From Bacteroidota bacterium (GTDB lineage: Bacteria; Bacteroidota; Ignavibacteria; UBA10030; UBA8401): 64,000 nt of DNA. The translations under genes and the position numbers were made by a program. The notes beneath the pieces are model-generated. The model ran no database searches and was not told the origin of the DNA. It worked only from the letters and a program-made list of their open reading frames with translations. Below, one piece after another: positions 7,833-16,856 of the stretch. Position 1 is the first letter of the stretch, and each line of letters opens with the position of its first letter. The DNA lies in the NCBI GenBank assembly GCA_027622375.1, contig JAQCAB010000003.1, positions 62,001 through 126,000 on the forward strand, read 5' to 3'.

Positions 7833-8393
7833 ATGGAACAGAATAACAATTTAACAGGATGGGTAGAAGTTATTTCGGGATGTATGTTTAGTGGAAAAAC
7901 CGAAGAATTAATTCGCCGTTTGCGAAGAGCTCAAATTGCAAAACAAGGTGTAAAAATTTTTAAACCAGCATTAGATAATCGATATAGTGCAAGTAAAATT
8001 GTCTCTCATAGTGAACAATCTTTAGGCTCAACTGTTGTTGAAAGTGCTGAGGAAATCTTTGAGCTTTCTAAAGATTCTCAAGTTATTGGTATTGATGAAG
8101 GACAATTTTTTAAAGGCGATTTGGTTTCTGTTTGTAGCAAACTCGCAAATCTCGGAAAAAGAGTAATTGTAACAGGTCTTGATCAAGATTATCGTGGAAT
8201 CCCATTTGAACCAATTCCACAATTACTTGCGATAGCTGAGTATATCACAAAAACTTTAGCAATTTGTGTTGTTTGCGGAAATCCAGCATCACGAACACAA
8301 CGTAATACAAATCAGAAAGAGAGAATTGTTGTAGGAGCAAAAGATTTATACGAAGCTCGTTGCAGAAAATGTCACACAATAATTAGTGACTAA
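7833..8393 (+). CDS. tdk: Thymidine kinase
   Basis: This 186-residue type II thymidine kinase phosphorylates thymidine to dTMP in pyrimidine salvage. It shows the P-loop [17 protein letters not shown] at the N-terminus, the Walker B-like IGIDEGQFF near residue 87, the lasso region [13 protein letters not shown], and the zinc-binding pairs CVVCG and CRKCH near the C-terminus. GAAGGAAAT precedes the start. It heads a plus-strand set with a nucleoside transporter and purine nucleoside phosphorylase, a coherent nucleoside-uptake and salvage cluster. Confidence 0.95.
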   Translation: MEQNNNLTGWVEVISGCMFSGKTEELIRRLRRAQIAKQGVKIFKPALDNRYSASKIVSHSEQSLGSTVVESAEEIFELSKDSQVIGIDEGQFFKGDLVSVCSKLANLGKRVIVTGLDQDYRGIPFEPIPQLLAIAEYITKTLAICVVCGNPASRTQRNTNQKERIVVGAKDLYEARCRKCHTIISD

Positions 8394-8420
8394 TTTTAAA
8401 TTTATGACAAGGAAAATTTT

Positions 8421-9770
8421 ATGGATTTAATTAGTGTATTAAGAGGGATTGGCGGAATTATTTTATTGATTTTTATAGCATTTCTATTTTCAAATAATAA
8501 ATCAAAAGTTAACTGGAAATTAGTTTTAACTGGATTATTAATTCAATTTATTTTTGCAATTTTCATTATTCACAATACAGTTTTACGAAGTTGGTTTTGG
8601 CCACTTGGTTTACCATATGATATTGTGGACACACTCGGAAAAGGTGTGGTTAGTTTATTAGATTTTACAATTGCAGGATCAAAATTTATTTTTGGCGATT
8701 TAGCAACCTCAACCGGAGAAAATAGTATTGGAATTATTTTTGCATTTCAAGTTTTACCAACAATAATATTCGTCTCTACTTTAACTTCGGTTTTATACTA
8801 TCTCGGGATTTTGCAAATAGTCGTTAAAGGAATGGCTTGGTTTATGGCAAAACTTTTGGGGACATCAGGTGCAGAGTCTTTATCAAACACGGCAAATATT
8901 TTTGTAGGGCAAACTGAAGCTCCCCTTTTAATAAAGCCATATATCGCTACGATGACAAAATCTGAAATTCTTACAGTAATGGTTGGTGGAATGGCAACAA
9001 TCGCAGGTGGAGTTATGGCAGCATATATTTTTATGCTCGGGCAATCTTTTGCAGAAATAAATAAGATTTCAATCGAAGCTGCTCAATTAAAATTTGCTGT
9101 TCAGTTACTTGGAGCAAGTGTAATGGCAGCACCGGCTGGATTAGCAATCTCAAAAATTTTATTTCCCGAATTGGAAAAACCCGAAACTTTAGGAACGGTA
9201 AATCTTAAAGTTGAAAAGAATGCTTCTAATGTTATCGAAGCTGCAGCAACAGGTGCAGCTGATGGATTAAAATTAGCAATGAATGTTGCCGGAATGTTAC
9301 TTGCTTTTATTGCTTTAATCACAATGTTAAATGCAATTTTAGTTGGTCTTGGTGATATAATTGGTTTAAATAAAATTCTTCTAGAAAATTTCAATCAACC
9401 ACTTTCGTTGCAATTAATTCTCGGTTCAATTTTACAATTTGTTGCTATCGGTATTGGAGTTCCATGGAATGATATTTTAAATTTTGGAAGTTTATTAGGT
9501 ACAAAATTAGTATTAAATGAATTTGTAGCGTATTTGGATTTGACAACACTAATTAAAAATGGAATGATGAGCGAAAAAGGAATTATGATGGCAACTTATG
9601 CTCTTTGTGGATTTGCAAATTTTTCATCAATCGCAATTCAAATTGGTGGGATTGGTCAGATGGCAGAAAATCGAAAAGCTGATATTGCAAGTTTAGGTTT
9701 GAGAGCTGTTTTAGGTGGAACACTCGCAACTTTAATGACCGCAACAATCGCTGGAATGATTACGCAATAA
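8421..9770 (+). CDS. nupC: NupC-family concentrative nucleoside transporter
   Basis: This 449-residue inner-membrane protein has multiple hydrophobic segments and the concentrative nucleoside transporter signatures GQTEAPLLIKPY and, further on, GAADGLKLAMNVAGMLLAFIAL and CGFANFSSIAIQIGGIG. The family imports nucleosides with H+ or Na+. It sits 27 bp after tdk and overlaps the purine nucleoside phosphorylase start by one base (TAATG), so uptake and cleavage of nucleosides are probably co-expressed. Confidence 0.93.
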   Translation: MDLISVLRGIGGIILLIFIAFLFSNNKSKVNWKLVLTGLLIQFIFAIFIIHNTVLRSWFWPLGLPYDIVDTLGKGVVSLLDFTIAGSKFIFGDLATSTGENSIGIIFAFQVLPTIIFVSTLTSVLYYLGILQIVVKGMAWFMAKLLGTSGAESLSNTANIFVGQTEAPLLIKPYIATMTKSEILTVMVGGMATIAGGVMAAYIFMLGQSFAEINKISIEAAQLKFAVQLLGASVMAAPAGLAISKILFPELEKPETLGTVNLKVEKNASNVIEAAATGAADGLKLAMNVAGMLLAFIALITMLNAILVGLGDIIGLNKILLENFNQPLSLQLILGSILQFVAIGIGVPWNDILNFGSLLGTKLVLNEFVAYLDLTTLIKNGMMSEKGIMMATYALCGFANFSSIAIQIGGIGQMAENRKADIASLGLRAVLGGTLATLMTATIAGMITQ

Positions 9771-10606
9771 TGAGTGAAACTGATAATTACGAAGCATCAG
9801 TAAATGAGTCAGTTAATTTTATAAAAAATATTACGAATGCTGAACCTAAAATTGCAATAATTTTAGGTTCAGGTTTAAATGATTTTGCTGAAACACTTTC
9901 CGAGAAAACAATAATTGATTATAAAAATATTCCAAACTTCCCCATTCCAAAAGTAGCCGGGCATGGTGGAAAAATTTATTTTGGCAAAATTAATAATGAT
10001 AATAATTTCTCAGAATCTCTTTTGGTTTTTCAAGGAAGAAACCATTTTTATGAAAGTGGAGATCTCAAGAAAACAACTTATTCAATAGAGCTTGCTGCAA
10101 AATTAGGAATTAAATATTTAATTATTACAAACGCAGCCGGTGGGATCAATTCAAATTTTATTCCTGGTGATTTAATGCTAATTAATGATTTTATAAATCT
10201 AACTTTTGAGAATCCACTTATTGGAAAAAGAAATCTTAAAAATATATCTAACAAATATTTTTCAAATGATTTAATTCAACTTGCAAATAATATAGCAATA
10301 AAAAATAAATTGAAATTACAAGAAGGTGTTTATTGCTGGACTAAAGGCCCAACATACGAAACTGCAGCTGAGATAAATATGATGAGAATTTTAGGCGCTG
10401 ATGCTGTGGGTATGTCGACAATTCCTGAAGTAATTGTAGCAAAAAATTACGCAATGGAAATTTTAGGAATATCTTGTATTACAAATTTAGCGACTGGTAG
10501 TTCAACAACTAAGCTTGATCACAAAGAAGTTACATTTGTTGCGAATCAAGTCAAAGAAAAATTTTCTTTATTGATGAAAAATATACTTCTTTCGATAAAA
10601 ATTTAA
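9770..10606 (+). CDS. Purine-nucleoside phosphorylase (trimeric, PNP class)
   Basis: This 278-residue enzyme cleaves purine (deoxy)nucleosides to base and (deoxy)ribose 1-phosphate. Visible motifs are ILGSGLNDFAE near residue 31, the phosphate-site FQGRNHFYE, ITNAAGGINSNF, GVYCWTKGPTYETAAEI and MRILGADAVGMSTIPEVIVA, typical of the trimeric PNP/MTAP superfamily. Its start shares one base with the nupC stop. It converges with the Sco1 gene with a 4-bp tail-to-tail overlap. Downstream use of deoxyribose fits deoC at the right end of the window. Confidence 0.92.
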   Translation: MSETDNYEASVNESVNFIKNITNAEPKIAIILGSGLNDFAETLSEKTIIDYKNIPNFPIPKVAGHGGKIYFGKINNDNNFSESLLVFQGRNHFYESGDLKKTTYSIELAAKLGIKYLIITNAAGGINSNFIPGDLMLINDFINLTFENPLIGKRNLKNISNKYFSNDLIQLANNIAIKNKLKLQEGVYCWTKGPTYETAAEINMMRILGADAVGMSTIPEVIVAKNYAMEILGISCITNLATGSSTTKLDHKEVTFVANQVKEKFSLLMKNILLSIKI

Positions 10607-11217
10607 TATCTACTTTTTGTTAGCTTTTCAATATCTTTAACAAGTCTATTCATTTCAGAAATATCTTCAGAATCATAATAACCGCGGATATAAAATCTTT
10701 TATCAATCAAAACAAATTTTGAGCTGTGAACAATTGGTTCTTCTTGACTTAAACTGCCTTCACTTACAGGCATGTTAAATCCATTTTTTATTAATGAATA
10801 CATTTTCAATTTTTGTCCAGTCAAAAAAAGCCATTGATTTTTTGGTGCTTCAAATGCTTCAGCGTATTTAGTAAGTTCCTCAATATTATCAGTTTCGGGA
10901 TCTACAGAAAAAGAAACCAATCTGACTTTGGATGTATCAATATTTAAACTTAACTCCTTCATTGTCATCGTCATTGTTGGGCATATTCCAGCACAACTTG
11001 TAAAAATGAAATCAGCAACCCAAACTTTATTTCTAAAATTATCAAGTGTAATTTCTTTTCCACTTCTTTCAGTTAATCTAAAATTTGGAAGTAAGCCATA
11101 TTTTGGAAGTTTTGGTGACAGATTTTGAAGCCAATAAAAACCAATAAAAGAAATAATTGAAAATAGAATAAAACCCAGCAATCCATACATAGAATATTTT
11201 TGAAATTTAGTTTTCAC
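10603..11217 (-). CDS. SCO1/SenC copper chaperone
   Basis: This 204-residue protein has one N-terminal membrane span (about 10-30) and a periplasmic thioredoxin-like domain. FTSCAGICPTMTMTM carries the CxxxC copper-binding pair, and VHSSKFVLID carries the third ligand, histidine. SCO proteins deliver copper to the CuA site of oxidase subunit II. It is the last gene of the 14.6 kb respiratory block and overlaps the ABC permease gene by 4 bp, consistent with a role in oxidase assembly. Confidence 0.92.
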   Translation of the reverse strand: MKTKFQKYSMYGLLGFILFSIISFIGFYWLQNLSPKLPKYGLLPNFRLTERSGKEITLDNFRNKVWVADFIFTSCAGICPTMTMTMKELSLNIDTSKVRLVSFSVDPETDNIEELTKYAEAFEAPKNQWLFLTGQKLKMYSLIKNGFNMPVSEGSLSQEEPIVHSSKFVLIDKRFYIRGYYDSEDISEMNRLVKDIEKLTKSRY

Positions 11218-11969
11218 ATTTTTTTTCTATTTAAATTATAAATCGAAATAAGATAAAATATTATTGTCACTACTATTATGACGAGATAGGATAAATATAA
11301 ATCGCTTAAATTAATTGAAGAATAGTTAATCCACACTGCTTCAATTAAATTAAAAGCATAATGCAATGGATTTAAAAAAATAATTAATTTTAATATTTCA
11401 GGGGCAGAATTAAATGGAAATACACTTCCTGATAATAACCAAAGTGGAACTAAAATTAAATTCATTATTGCATGATAGCCTTGAGTTGTTTCAAATATTG
11501 TTGAAAGTGCAAAACCAATTGAAGTAAAAAATATTGAGAGTATAAATAAATTTAAAAAGCTGATTGCAAAGATATTTAAGTCAAAACTAAATCCGATTAA
11601 AGGCAAAATTAGCATGCTTGCTAAAGCTTGCAAAAATGCAAGTAATGAACCACCAATAATTTTCCCTATTGCTATATTATTTAGAGATAATGGTGTTATA
11701 AATAAATATTTTAAATTTCCATTATGCCGATCATCAATTAATGAAATTGTTGAAAATATCGCAGCAAACATTAATTGCAACAAAATAGTTCCCGGATAAA
11801 AATATTGTAAATAATTTATCGTTCCTGCTGTTGTAGAAAATAAAAATGAATCACCGAATCCACTTCCTAAAATTAGCCAAAGCAAAATTGGAGTTCCCGT
11901 TAATCCAATTACACGAGCTGGTTGGCGAATGAATTTTTTTAAATCATATAATGCAATAGTTTTCCACAT
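11214..11969 (-). CDS. ABC-2 type transporter permease
   Basis: This 251-residue protein has about six hydrophobic spans and the ABC-2 pattern WLLSGSVFPFNSAPEILKL followed by NPLHYAFNLIEAVW, as in DrrB/NodJ-type permeases. It follows its ATPase gene after one base and overlaps the Sco1 gene by 4 bp. The cargo cannot be read from the sequence. Its position between ctaB and sco suggests involvement in oxidase maturation, by analogy with the NosFY transporter beside nitrous oxide reductase genes. Confidence 0.82.
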   Translation of the reverse strand: MWKTIALYDLKKFIRQPARVIGLTGTPILLWLILGSGFGDSFLFSTTAGTINYLQYFYPGTILLQLMFAAIFSTISLIDDRHNGNLKYLFITPLSLNNIAIGKIIGGSLLAFLQALASMLILPLIGFSFDLNIFAISFLNLFILSIFFTSIGFALSTIFETTQGYHAIMNLILVPLWLLSGSVFPFNSAPEILKLIIFLNPLHYAFNLIEAVWINYSSINLSDLYLSYLVIIVVTIIFYLISIYNLNRKKM

Positions 11970-11970
11970 T

Positions 11971-12870
11971 TTATTTTATGGGATTCATAAAAGTTGAAAG
12001 ATAAATATCTTCTATTTCAGGATTTTTAATTATTGCGTGCTTTAATATATTTGGACTATTCTTAATTAAATTTTCTATTGACTTAGAATTTAAACTTTTA
12101 AAAGAGATTAATGAATCAGCTTTATTCAATTGAATAAAATCACTATCAAGTAATGCAGATTTATATTTTTTATAAATATGCACAGGTAAATTAATCAGTT
12201 TATAAGAAAGCATATTTTTGAATTTGCTTAAAGTGTTTTTAAAAACTATTTCTCCTTTTTTAATAATTACAATGTTTTTTGCATAATCTGCTTCATTTAA
12301 ATTATGAGTAGTAAATATTAGAGTAATTTTGTTTTTTCGAACTTCTTCATATAATATTTTCCAAATTTCATTTTTAGTTTCAACATCTATATTAACAAAT
12401 GGTTCATCATAGATTAGTAGTTTGGGATTATGTAATATTGATTTTATAACTTCCAATTTCCTAATTGCACCACCTGATAGTTTTTTTACTAATTTATTTT
12501 TTTCAGTCTCTAACGAGAATATTTTTAAATAATAGTTTATCCTTGTTTCAGATTCTGATTTGGGAATAGAATAGAATTTTGAATGCAAAACTAAATTTTC
12601 TAATACTGAAAGTGAGTTATCGCAAGTATTAGTTTGAAATATGGTTCCAATATTTTTTTTAAAGCTCGATTCCAAATTTTTATTTTCAAGTATTTCAATT
12701 TCACCTTTTTGTAATTTTAATAATCCTAATAAAATATTTAAAAGTGTAGTTTTGCCAGAACCATTTGAGCCAATTAAAACTGTAATCTCCCCTTCTGGAA
12801 TATTTAAAGAAATATTTTTTAATATTTCCGAATTGTTATATGCGAATGAAAGATTTGATATTTTTATCAT
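11971..12870 (-). CDS. ABC transporter ATP-binding protein
   Basis: This 299-residue ATPase has Walker A GSNGSGKTTLLN near residue 33, signature LSGGAIRKLEV, Walker B LLIYDEPFVNID and the switch histidine in FTTHNLNEAD. About 75 residues beyond the ATPase core form a C-terminal extension common in ABC-2 exporters of the NatA/CcmA type. It lies one base upstream of the permease gene and one base downstream of ctaB, so it belongs to the same transcription unit as the heme A and oxidase genes. Confidence 0.88.
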   Translation of the reverse strand: MIKISNLSFAYNNSEILKNISLNIPEGEITVLIGSNGSGKTTLLNILLGLLKLQKGEIEILENKNLESSFKKNIGTIFQTNTCDNSLSVLENLVLHSKFYSIPKSESETRINYYLKIFSLETEKNKLVKKLSGGAIRKLEVIKSILHNPKLLIYDEPFVNIDVETKNEIWKILYEEVRKNKITLIFTTHNLNEADYAKNIVIIKKGEIVFKNTLSKFKNMLSYKLINLPVHIYKKYKSALLDSDFIQLNKADSLISFKSLNSKSIENLIKNSPNILKHAIIKNPEIEDIYLSTFMNPIK

Positions 12871-12871
12871 C

Positions 12872-13762
12872 TCAGATTTTCCAAATGGCTAAAAATAAAA
12901 AGAGTAATGGTAAATAAATTAATGTTGCATAAAATAAATGTCGAGCACTTCTATTAATTTTTACAACTTCTTCATCCCCCTTATTTAAAAGAGAAAAAGA
13001 AAATCTAACACCATAAAAAATAAATATTATTCCAACAACAATCATTGAATAAAAATATTCAATACTTGCTAACTCAACTACAGCTGGTAAAAGACTAATT
13101 GGAAATATTAATAACACATTAAATAATACCTGAAGACTGAGCGAACTTCCTTTTTGATCTGTAACCGGCAATATTTTAAAATTTGCGCGTTCATAATCTT
13201 TTCGGTACATCCAACCTAAAGAATAAAAATGTGGTATCTGCCATAAAAATAAAATTGCAAATAATATCCAAGTTTCTGCATCAATTGAATTTGTAACTGC
13301 TGTCCATCCAATTACTGGAGGCAACGCACCTGGAATTGCACCAATAATTGTTGAAAAAACTGACAACCTTTTTATTGGTGTATAAAAAACTACATAACTA
13401 ATAATTGTAAATATTCCGAATATAAATGCCAAGTTTGATAAACTATAATATGAAATTAATACACCACTAATTCCGAGTACAAATGCATAAATCCATGCTA
13501 CTTTTTTTGAAATTCTATTTTTTACAAGTGGACGATTTTCTGTTCGCTTCATTAGTGAGTCTAAATTTATTTCCAAAAGTTGATTTAAAATTGCAGCAGA
13601 TCCACCAAGTAAAAAAGTTGCCAAAGTTACATTTAATAAAATGGGATAAATATTTATAAATAATTCATTAGTTGGAATTGCGAGATACGCGCTCATTGTT
13701 GCTGTAAAAACCGAAAGTAAAGTTAATTCAGGTTTTAAAATTATCCAGTAGTCTTTTATCAT
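12872..13762 (-). CDS. ctaB: Protoheme IX farnesyltransferase (heme O synthase)
   Basis: This 296-residue membrane enzyme of the UbiA superfamily attaches a farnesyl group to heme B to form heme O. Visible motifs are NQLLEINLDSLMKRTENRPLV (the N..(E)..D..M.RT..RPL prenyl-diphosphate site), YTPIKRLSVFSTIIGAIPGALPPVIGW, and WQIPHFYSLGWMYRKDY. It is preceded by ctaA by 15 bp. Together they supply heme A to the subunit I encoded in the same block. Confidence 0.95.
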   Translation of the reverse strand: MIKDYWIILKPELTLLSVFTATMSAYLAIPTNELFINIYPILLNVTLATFLLGGSAAILNQLLEINLDSLMKRTENRPLVKNRISKKVAWIYAFVLGISGVLISYYSLSNLAFIFGIFTIISYVVFYTPIKRLSVFSTIIGAIPGALPPVIGWTAVTNSIDAETWILFAILFLWQIPHFYSLGWMYRKDYERANFKILPVTDQKGSSLSLQVLFNVLLIFPISLLPAVVELASIEYFYSMIVVGIIFIFYGVRFSFSLLNKGDEEVVKINRSARHLFYATLIYLPLLFLFLAIWKI

Positions 13763-13777
13763 TTTAATAATTTAAAG

Positions 13778-14800
13778 TTACAAACTTAACTTTGAGTTTT
13801 GTACAAATTTAATTCTAAACAAAATGAGTGTAATCGACCAAACAATTCCTAAAATTGTTGCACCGATTACAACATGTGATGTTGTGATCAAAACAGATTT
13901 GCGTGATAATATTGTAAATATACCGAGAGCAACTTGTGAGATAATTAAGAAAATTAGAATCAATTTTAATTTTGTAAATATTTTTGGAAAATTCTTATGT
14001 GAATATTTTTTTAGTTTATAGACTAAAATTAAAATACCTATAGCAACAACATAAGCCCACGATCTATGTAGCATGTTATAAATAATTTGATTTTTTGTTA
14101 TTTGGCCATCTGCAAATATTCTAAAATTATTTTCGAATAAATAATTGTTATAACTTTCTAAATTTTTATTTTCTAAAGATGGAATAATTTGTCCATATGC
14201 TAATGGAAAATCTGGAATTGCTAATCCAGATTCAGTATGCCGCATCCAAGCACCAAAAATGAGTTGCAATAAAATTATTAAAAATACAGTTAATGATAAC
14301 TTTGTTATATGGTTAATATTTAAATTTTCAATTTTATTTTCTGAAACATTGTGCCACCATTTTGTTTGAACTACAAAATTTGTAATCACTAAACAAAAAA
14401 ATAATTGTGCGAGTGTTGCATGAAATGTTGAAATTAAATCCGGTAATAAAAATAAAACAGTTAATCCACCTAAAAGACCTTGAAAACAAACAACTAAAAG
14501 CAAATACAAAGAAAGTTTTTTAACCCATTTTCTTTTATCAAATTTGTGAGTTAAAAAAACTAAAATAATTATAAAAAAACCGACACTACTCGCTACTAAA
14601 CGATGTAAATGTTCATAATAAATTCCACCAACCCATTTGCTTATTGGGAAAGTAAACATATTATATCCAAAAGTATTTGGCCAATCTGGAACAGCAAGTC
14701 CACTTTGTGTGCTTGTAACTAATGCTCCAGCACAAATAAGAATTAAAACAGATACAAGTAAAAAAATACTGTACCTGTAAAGCAGGTTGTTAAACATCAA
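13778..14800 (-). CDS. ctaA: Heme A synthase (COX15/CtaA)
   Basis: This 340-residue protein has about eight membrane spans in two repeats. Conserved histidine motifs are YYEHLHRLVASSVG, STFHATLAQLFF, WMRHTESGLAIPDFPLAYG, LHRSWAYVVAIGI and TSHVVIGATILG. The TQSGLAVPDWPNTFGYNMF segment near the N-terminus is a family hallmark. It oxidises heme O to heme A. It lies 6 bp after coxB and 15 bp before ctaB, within the oxidase operon. Confidence 0.94.
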   Translation of the reverse strand: MMFNNLLYRYSIFLLVSVLILICAGALVTSTQSGLAVPDWPNTFGYNMFTFPISKWVGGIYYEHLHRLVASSVGFFIIILVFLTHKFDKRKWVKKLSLYLLLVVCFQGLLGGLTVLFLLPDLISTFHATLAQLFFCLVITNFVVQTKWWHNVSENKIENLNINHITKLSLTVFLIILLQLIFGAWMRHTESGLAIPDFPLAYGQIIPSLENKNLESYNNYLFENNFRIFADGQITKNQIIYNMLHRSWAYVVAIGILILVYKLKKYSHKNFPKIFTKLKLILIFLIISQVALGIFTILSRKSVLITTSHVVIGATILGIVWSITLILFRIKFVQNSKLSL

Positions 14801-14806
14801 AAAGTT

Positions 14807-16093
14807 TTATTCGACAGGATTTAATTCTGCTTCACGCTCAGCCATCCACAAATTATATTCATCTTCGGTTTGGATATTTACATAACCACGCATTCTGTAA
14901 TGACCTAAACCGCAAAGTTGAGCGCATGCAATTTCTGTTGGAGTTGCTAGAGCAATTGAAATTAAATTTATATTTGAAGATTTTAATTGTTCCAAATTTA
15001 AATCAGTTACAGTTGTACCTTTTGAAATTATTACGCCGTCACTCAAATTGTAATCTTCCCAAAAAATAAATTGATCCAATCTTGCTTTATGTCGTGCTTG
15101 AACTTTTGTGATATTATTTTGCAGTAACATTGAAACCATATCATCAATTAAAGAACTTCCCTTAGGTAAAATAATATTTCCTGACACATCTTTATAATCT
15201 ACAATTGTTAATAAAGTTTGAAGTGTATTATCAATTTTTCTTGCTTTAACTGTAGAAACATTATTTGAAATTAAAGCTGTAACATTATCATTATCTAAAA
15301 TCATTCCACTGTAAAGTAAATCAACTCCATCTTTACTTACATTTTCCATTAAGATATAATTTTTATAATTTTTTCCTTGAGATATTTTTAAATCAACAAC
15401 TTCTGGCAAATTAATATTTTTTTCAATTGGCATATTTGTAAGGTCAAATGTTTGCACAGTTTGTTCTTGGATTTCTTTTGTAGTCTTTGTTGCTTTAAAC
15501 CAAACTGGAATTATTGTACCTGGAATTGCATCATGCTTAACTCTTAAAACAGGAAGTGCAAACCCGTGAATTACATCCTTTGAGCTTAAATAAACAATTA
15601 TTGGTTTGTTGATTGGTATATTTAATTGATTGTTTGTAATTATATCATCCTTTGCTGATTCATCATTTCTATCAATTCCGAGTGGATTATCAGGTGTTAC
15701 GAGCGTTATATCAGTTTTACCAAATTCACCATCTTTTCCTGGATAGTGAATATTCCATGCGAATTGTTCAGCAACAACTCTCACAATTAATGATTCATCT
15801 TTTTTAGGAAACCCAACAACTCTATCAGCCCAAAGTGGAATTGCAAAACCGATTAAAAGAATTGCTTCAAATACAACCATTCCAACTTCAAGCCAAGTTG
15901 ATGTTTTACTTGTGACGCCAGTATAACTTGCAATTGTATTTTTTGAACTTCTAAATTTATAAAGTGTATATGCAAAAAATAATCCCCAACCAAAAGTTAA
16001 AATAAACATAACCCAATGGATTAATGAAATCATTTCATCTATTTGAAGTCCATGCGCTGAAGCGTCTAAAGGTAAATTTAAAAATTCTCTCAT
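14807..16093 (-). CDS. coxB: Cytochrome c oxidase subunit II with a large internal insertion
   Basis: The protein has 428 residues. Two membrane spans (about 21-45 and 68-90) are followed by a periplasmic cupredoxin with the aromatic region EQFAWNIHYPG (109-119). The CuA ligands are His176 (DVIHGF), Cys390, Cys394, His398 and Met401 in CAQLCGLGHYRM, with Gln392 where Glu is usual. Normally about ten residues separate WFKAT from the CuA cysteine motif. Here about 185 residues do, and they contain three related repeats near 260-285, 305-334 and 353-380 of the form ILPKGSSLIDDMVSMLLQNN followed by I-x-K-V-x-A-R. The repeats recall barrel-sandwich segments such as those inserted in RpoC. No C-terminal cytochrome c domain is present. 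Confidence 0.92.
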   Translation of the reverse strand: MREFLNLPLDASAHGLQIDEMISLIHWVMFILTFGWGLFFAYTLYKFRSSKNTIASYTGVTSKTSTWLEVGMVVFEAILLIGFAIPLWADRVVGFPKKDESLIVRVVAEQFAWNIHYPGKDGEFGKTDITLVTPDNPLGIDRNDESAKDDIITNNQLNIPINKPIIVYLSSKDVIHGFALPVLRVKHDAIPGTIIPVWFKATKTTKEIQEQTVQTFDLTNMPIEKNINLPEVVDLKISQGKNYKNYILMENVSKDGVDLLYSGMILDNDNVTALISNNVSTVKARKIDNTLQTLLTIVDYKDVSGNIILPKGSSLIDDMVSMLLQNNITKVQARHKARLDQFIFWEDYNLSDGVIISKGTTVTDLNLEQLKSSNINLISIALATPTEIACAQLCGLGHYRMRGYVNIQTEDEYNLWMAEREAELNPVE

Positions 16094-16099
16094 AATTTG

Positions 16100-16339
16100 T
16101 TAATTGTTTAAAATTTTGGATTTCAGTTTCTTAATTCTTGATCGAATAATAAAAATAAAACTAAGTATTCCACCTAAAACAAAACTTGTAAAACCAAGTA
16201 AAGATAAAATACTTAAACTTAATGCATTTGTAGATTGAGTTGGTTCAACATTATTTATACAAGTTGAGCATGCATAAATAATTGATTGTGAAAATAAAAA
16301 TAAAAATAAAATTTTAATTGTTTTCTCAAATAACTTCAT
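16100..16339 (-). CDS. Small oxidase-cluster membrane protein with CSTC motif
   Basis: About 79 residues. I chose ATG at 16339, which overlaps the upstream stop by 4 bp, over a TTG two codons earlier. A signal-like hydrophobic N-terminus ends YACSTCINN, then a membrane span (about 38-65) and a basic tail follow. The CxxC just after the presumed cleavage site could be a lipobox-like or metal-binding cysteine pair. No family is recognised. Its place between subunits IV and II suggests a small accessory factor of the oxidase. Confidence 0.6.
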   Translation of the reverse strand: MKLFEKTIKILFLFLFSQSIIYACSTCINNVEPTQSTNALSLSILSLLGFTSFVLGGILSFIFIIRSRIKKLKSKILNN

Positions 16340-16545
16340 GACCAAACATCAATTTTTTTAGCTTTTTTTAAGAAATATCTAACGTATACAATAAGTGAGG
16401 GAATCATTAAGAATCCAATTAGTCCAATAATTAAATTTGTAAAATCAGAAGTTTGGAGAAATGAATTTAATCCCCAATAAGTAAGTCCAATACTTAATAA
16501 TGATGATATAATTATAAAAATTACATGAAATGCTTTTAGTGACAT
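16336..16545 (-). CDS. Small two-span membrane protein of the oxidase cluster
   Basis: This 69-residue protein begins MSLKAFHVIFIIISSLLSIG and has two hydrophobic segments (about 8-26 and 36-57) and a basic C-terminus. Similar small proteins starting MSLKAFH are found inside cox clusters of several phyla, without a known function. It lies one base downstream of the subunit IV gene and overlaps the next small gene by 4 bp, which supports translation of both. Confidence 0.65.
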   Translation of the reverse strand: MSLKAFHVIFIIISSLLSIGLTYWGLNSFLQTSDFTNLIIGLIGFLMIPSLIVYVRYFLKKAKKIDVWS

Positions 16546-16546
16546 A

Positions 16547-16846
16547 TTAATATTTTATTGGATCAAGAACTGACATTAATGGAATAAAAATTAAAAAAAT
16601 AAAAAATATTGCTGTCAATACTAAAGTCCAAAATATTATTTTTTTCTCAGCTATTAAGTGCATAAAGTAACCAGCAACAAGCGAACTTTTAATTGATGCA
16701 ATTATTAATGCAAGTGTAATTCCCAACCCAACAGTTGTTGGGATATATGAGGCAAAAACTGTTACTCCAGTGAGAATCATTAAAGAAATATAAACAGTTA
16801 AATAAATTTTTAAATGTTTTTTTGTATCAACATGATTTGAACTCAT
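16547..16846 (-). CDS. Cytochrome c oxidase subunit IV (caa3-type, prokaryotic)
   Basis: This 99-residue protein has three membrane spans. It begins with the histidine-bearing stretch HVDTKKHLKIYLTVYISLM and contains ASIKSSLVAGYFMHLIAEKK, the conserved K-x-x-LVA-x-FMHL motif of prokaryotic COX4 subunits. It lies 10 bp after subunit III and is followed by two small membrane-protein genes. It probably stabilises the oxidase complex. Confidence 0.88.
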   Translation of the reverse strand: MSSNHVDTKKHLKIYLTVYISLMILTGVTVFASYIPTTVGLGITLALIIASIKSSLVAGYFMHLIAEKKIIFWTLVLTAIFFIFLIFIPLMSVLDPIKY

Positions 16847-16856
16847 TTTTTTACTC

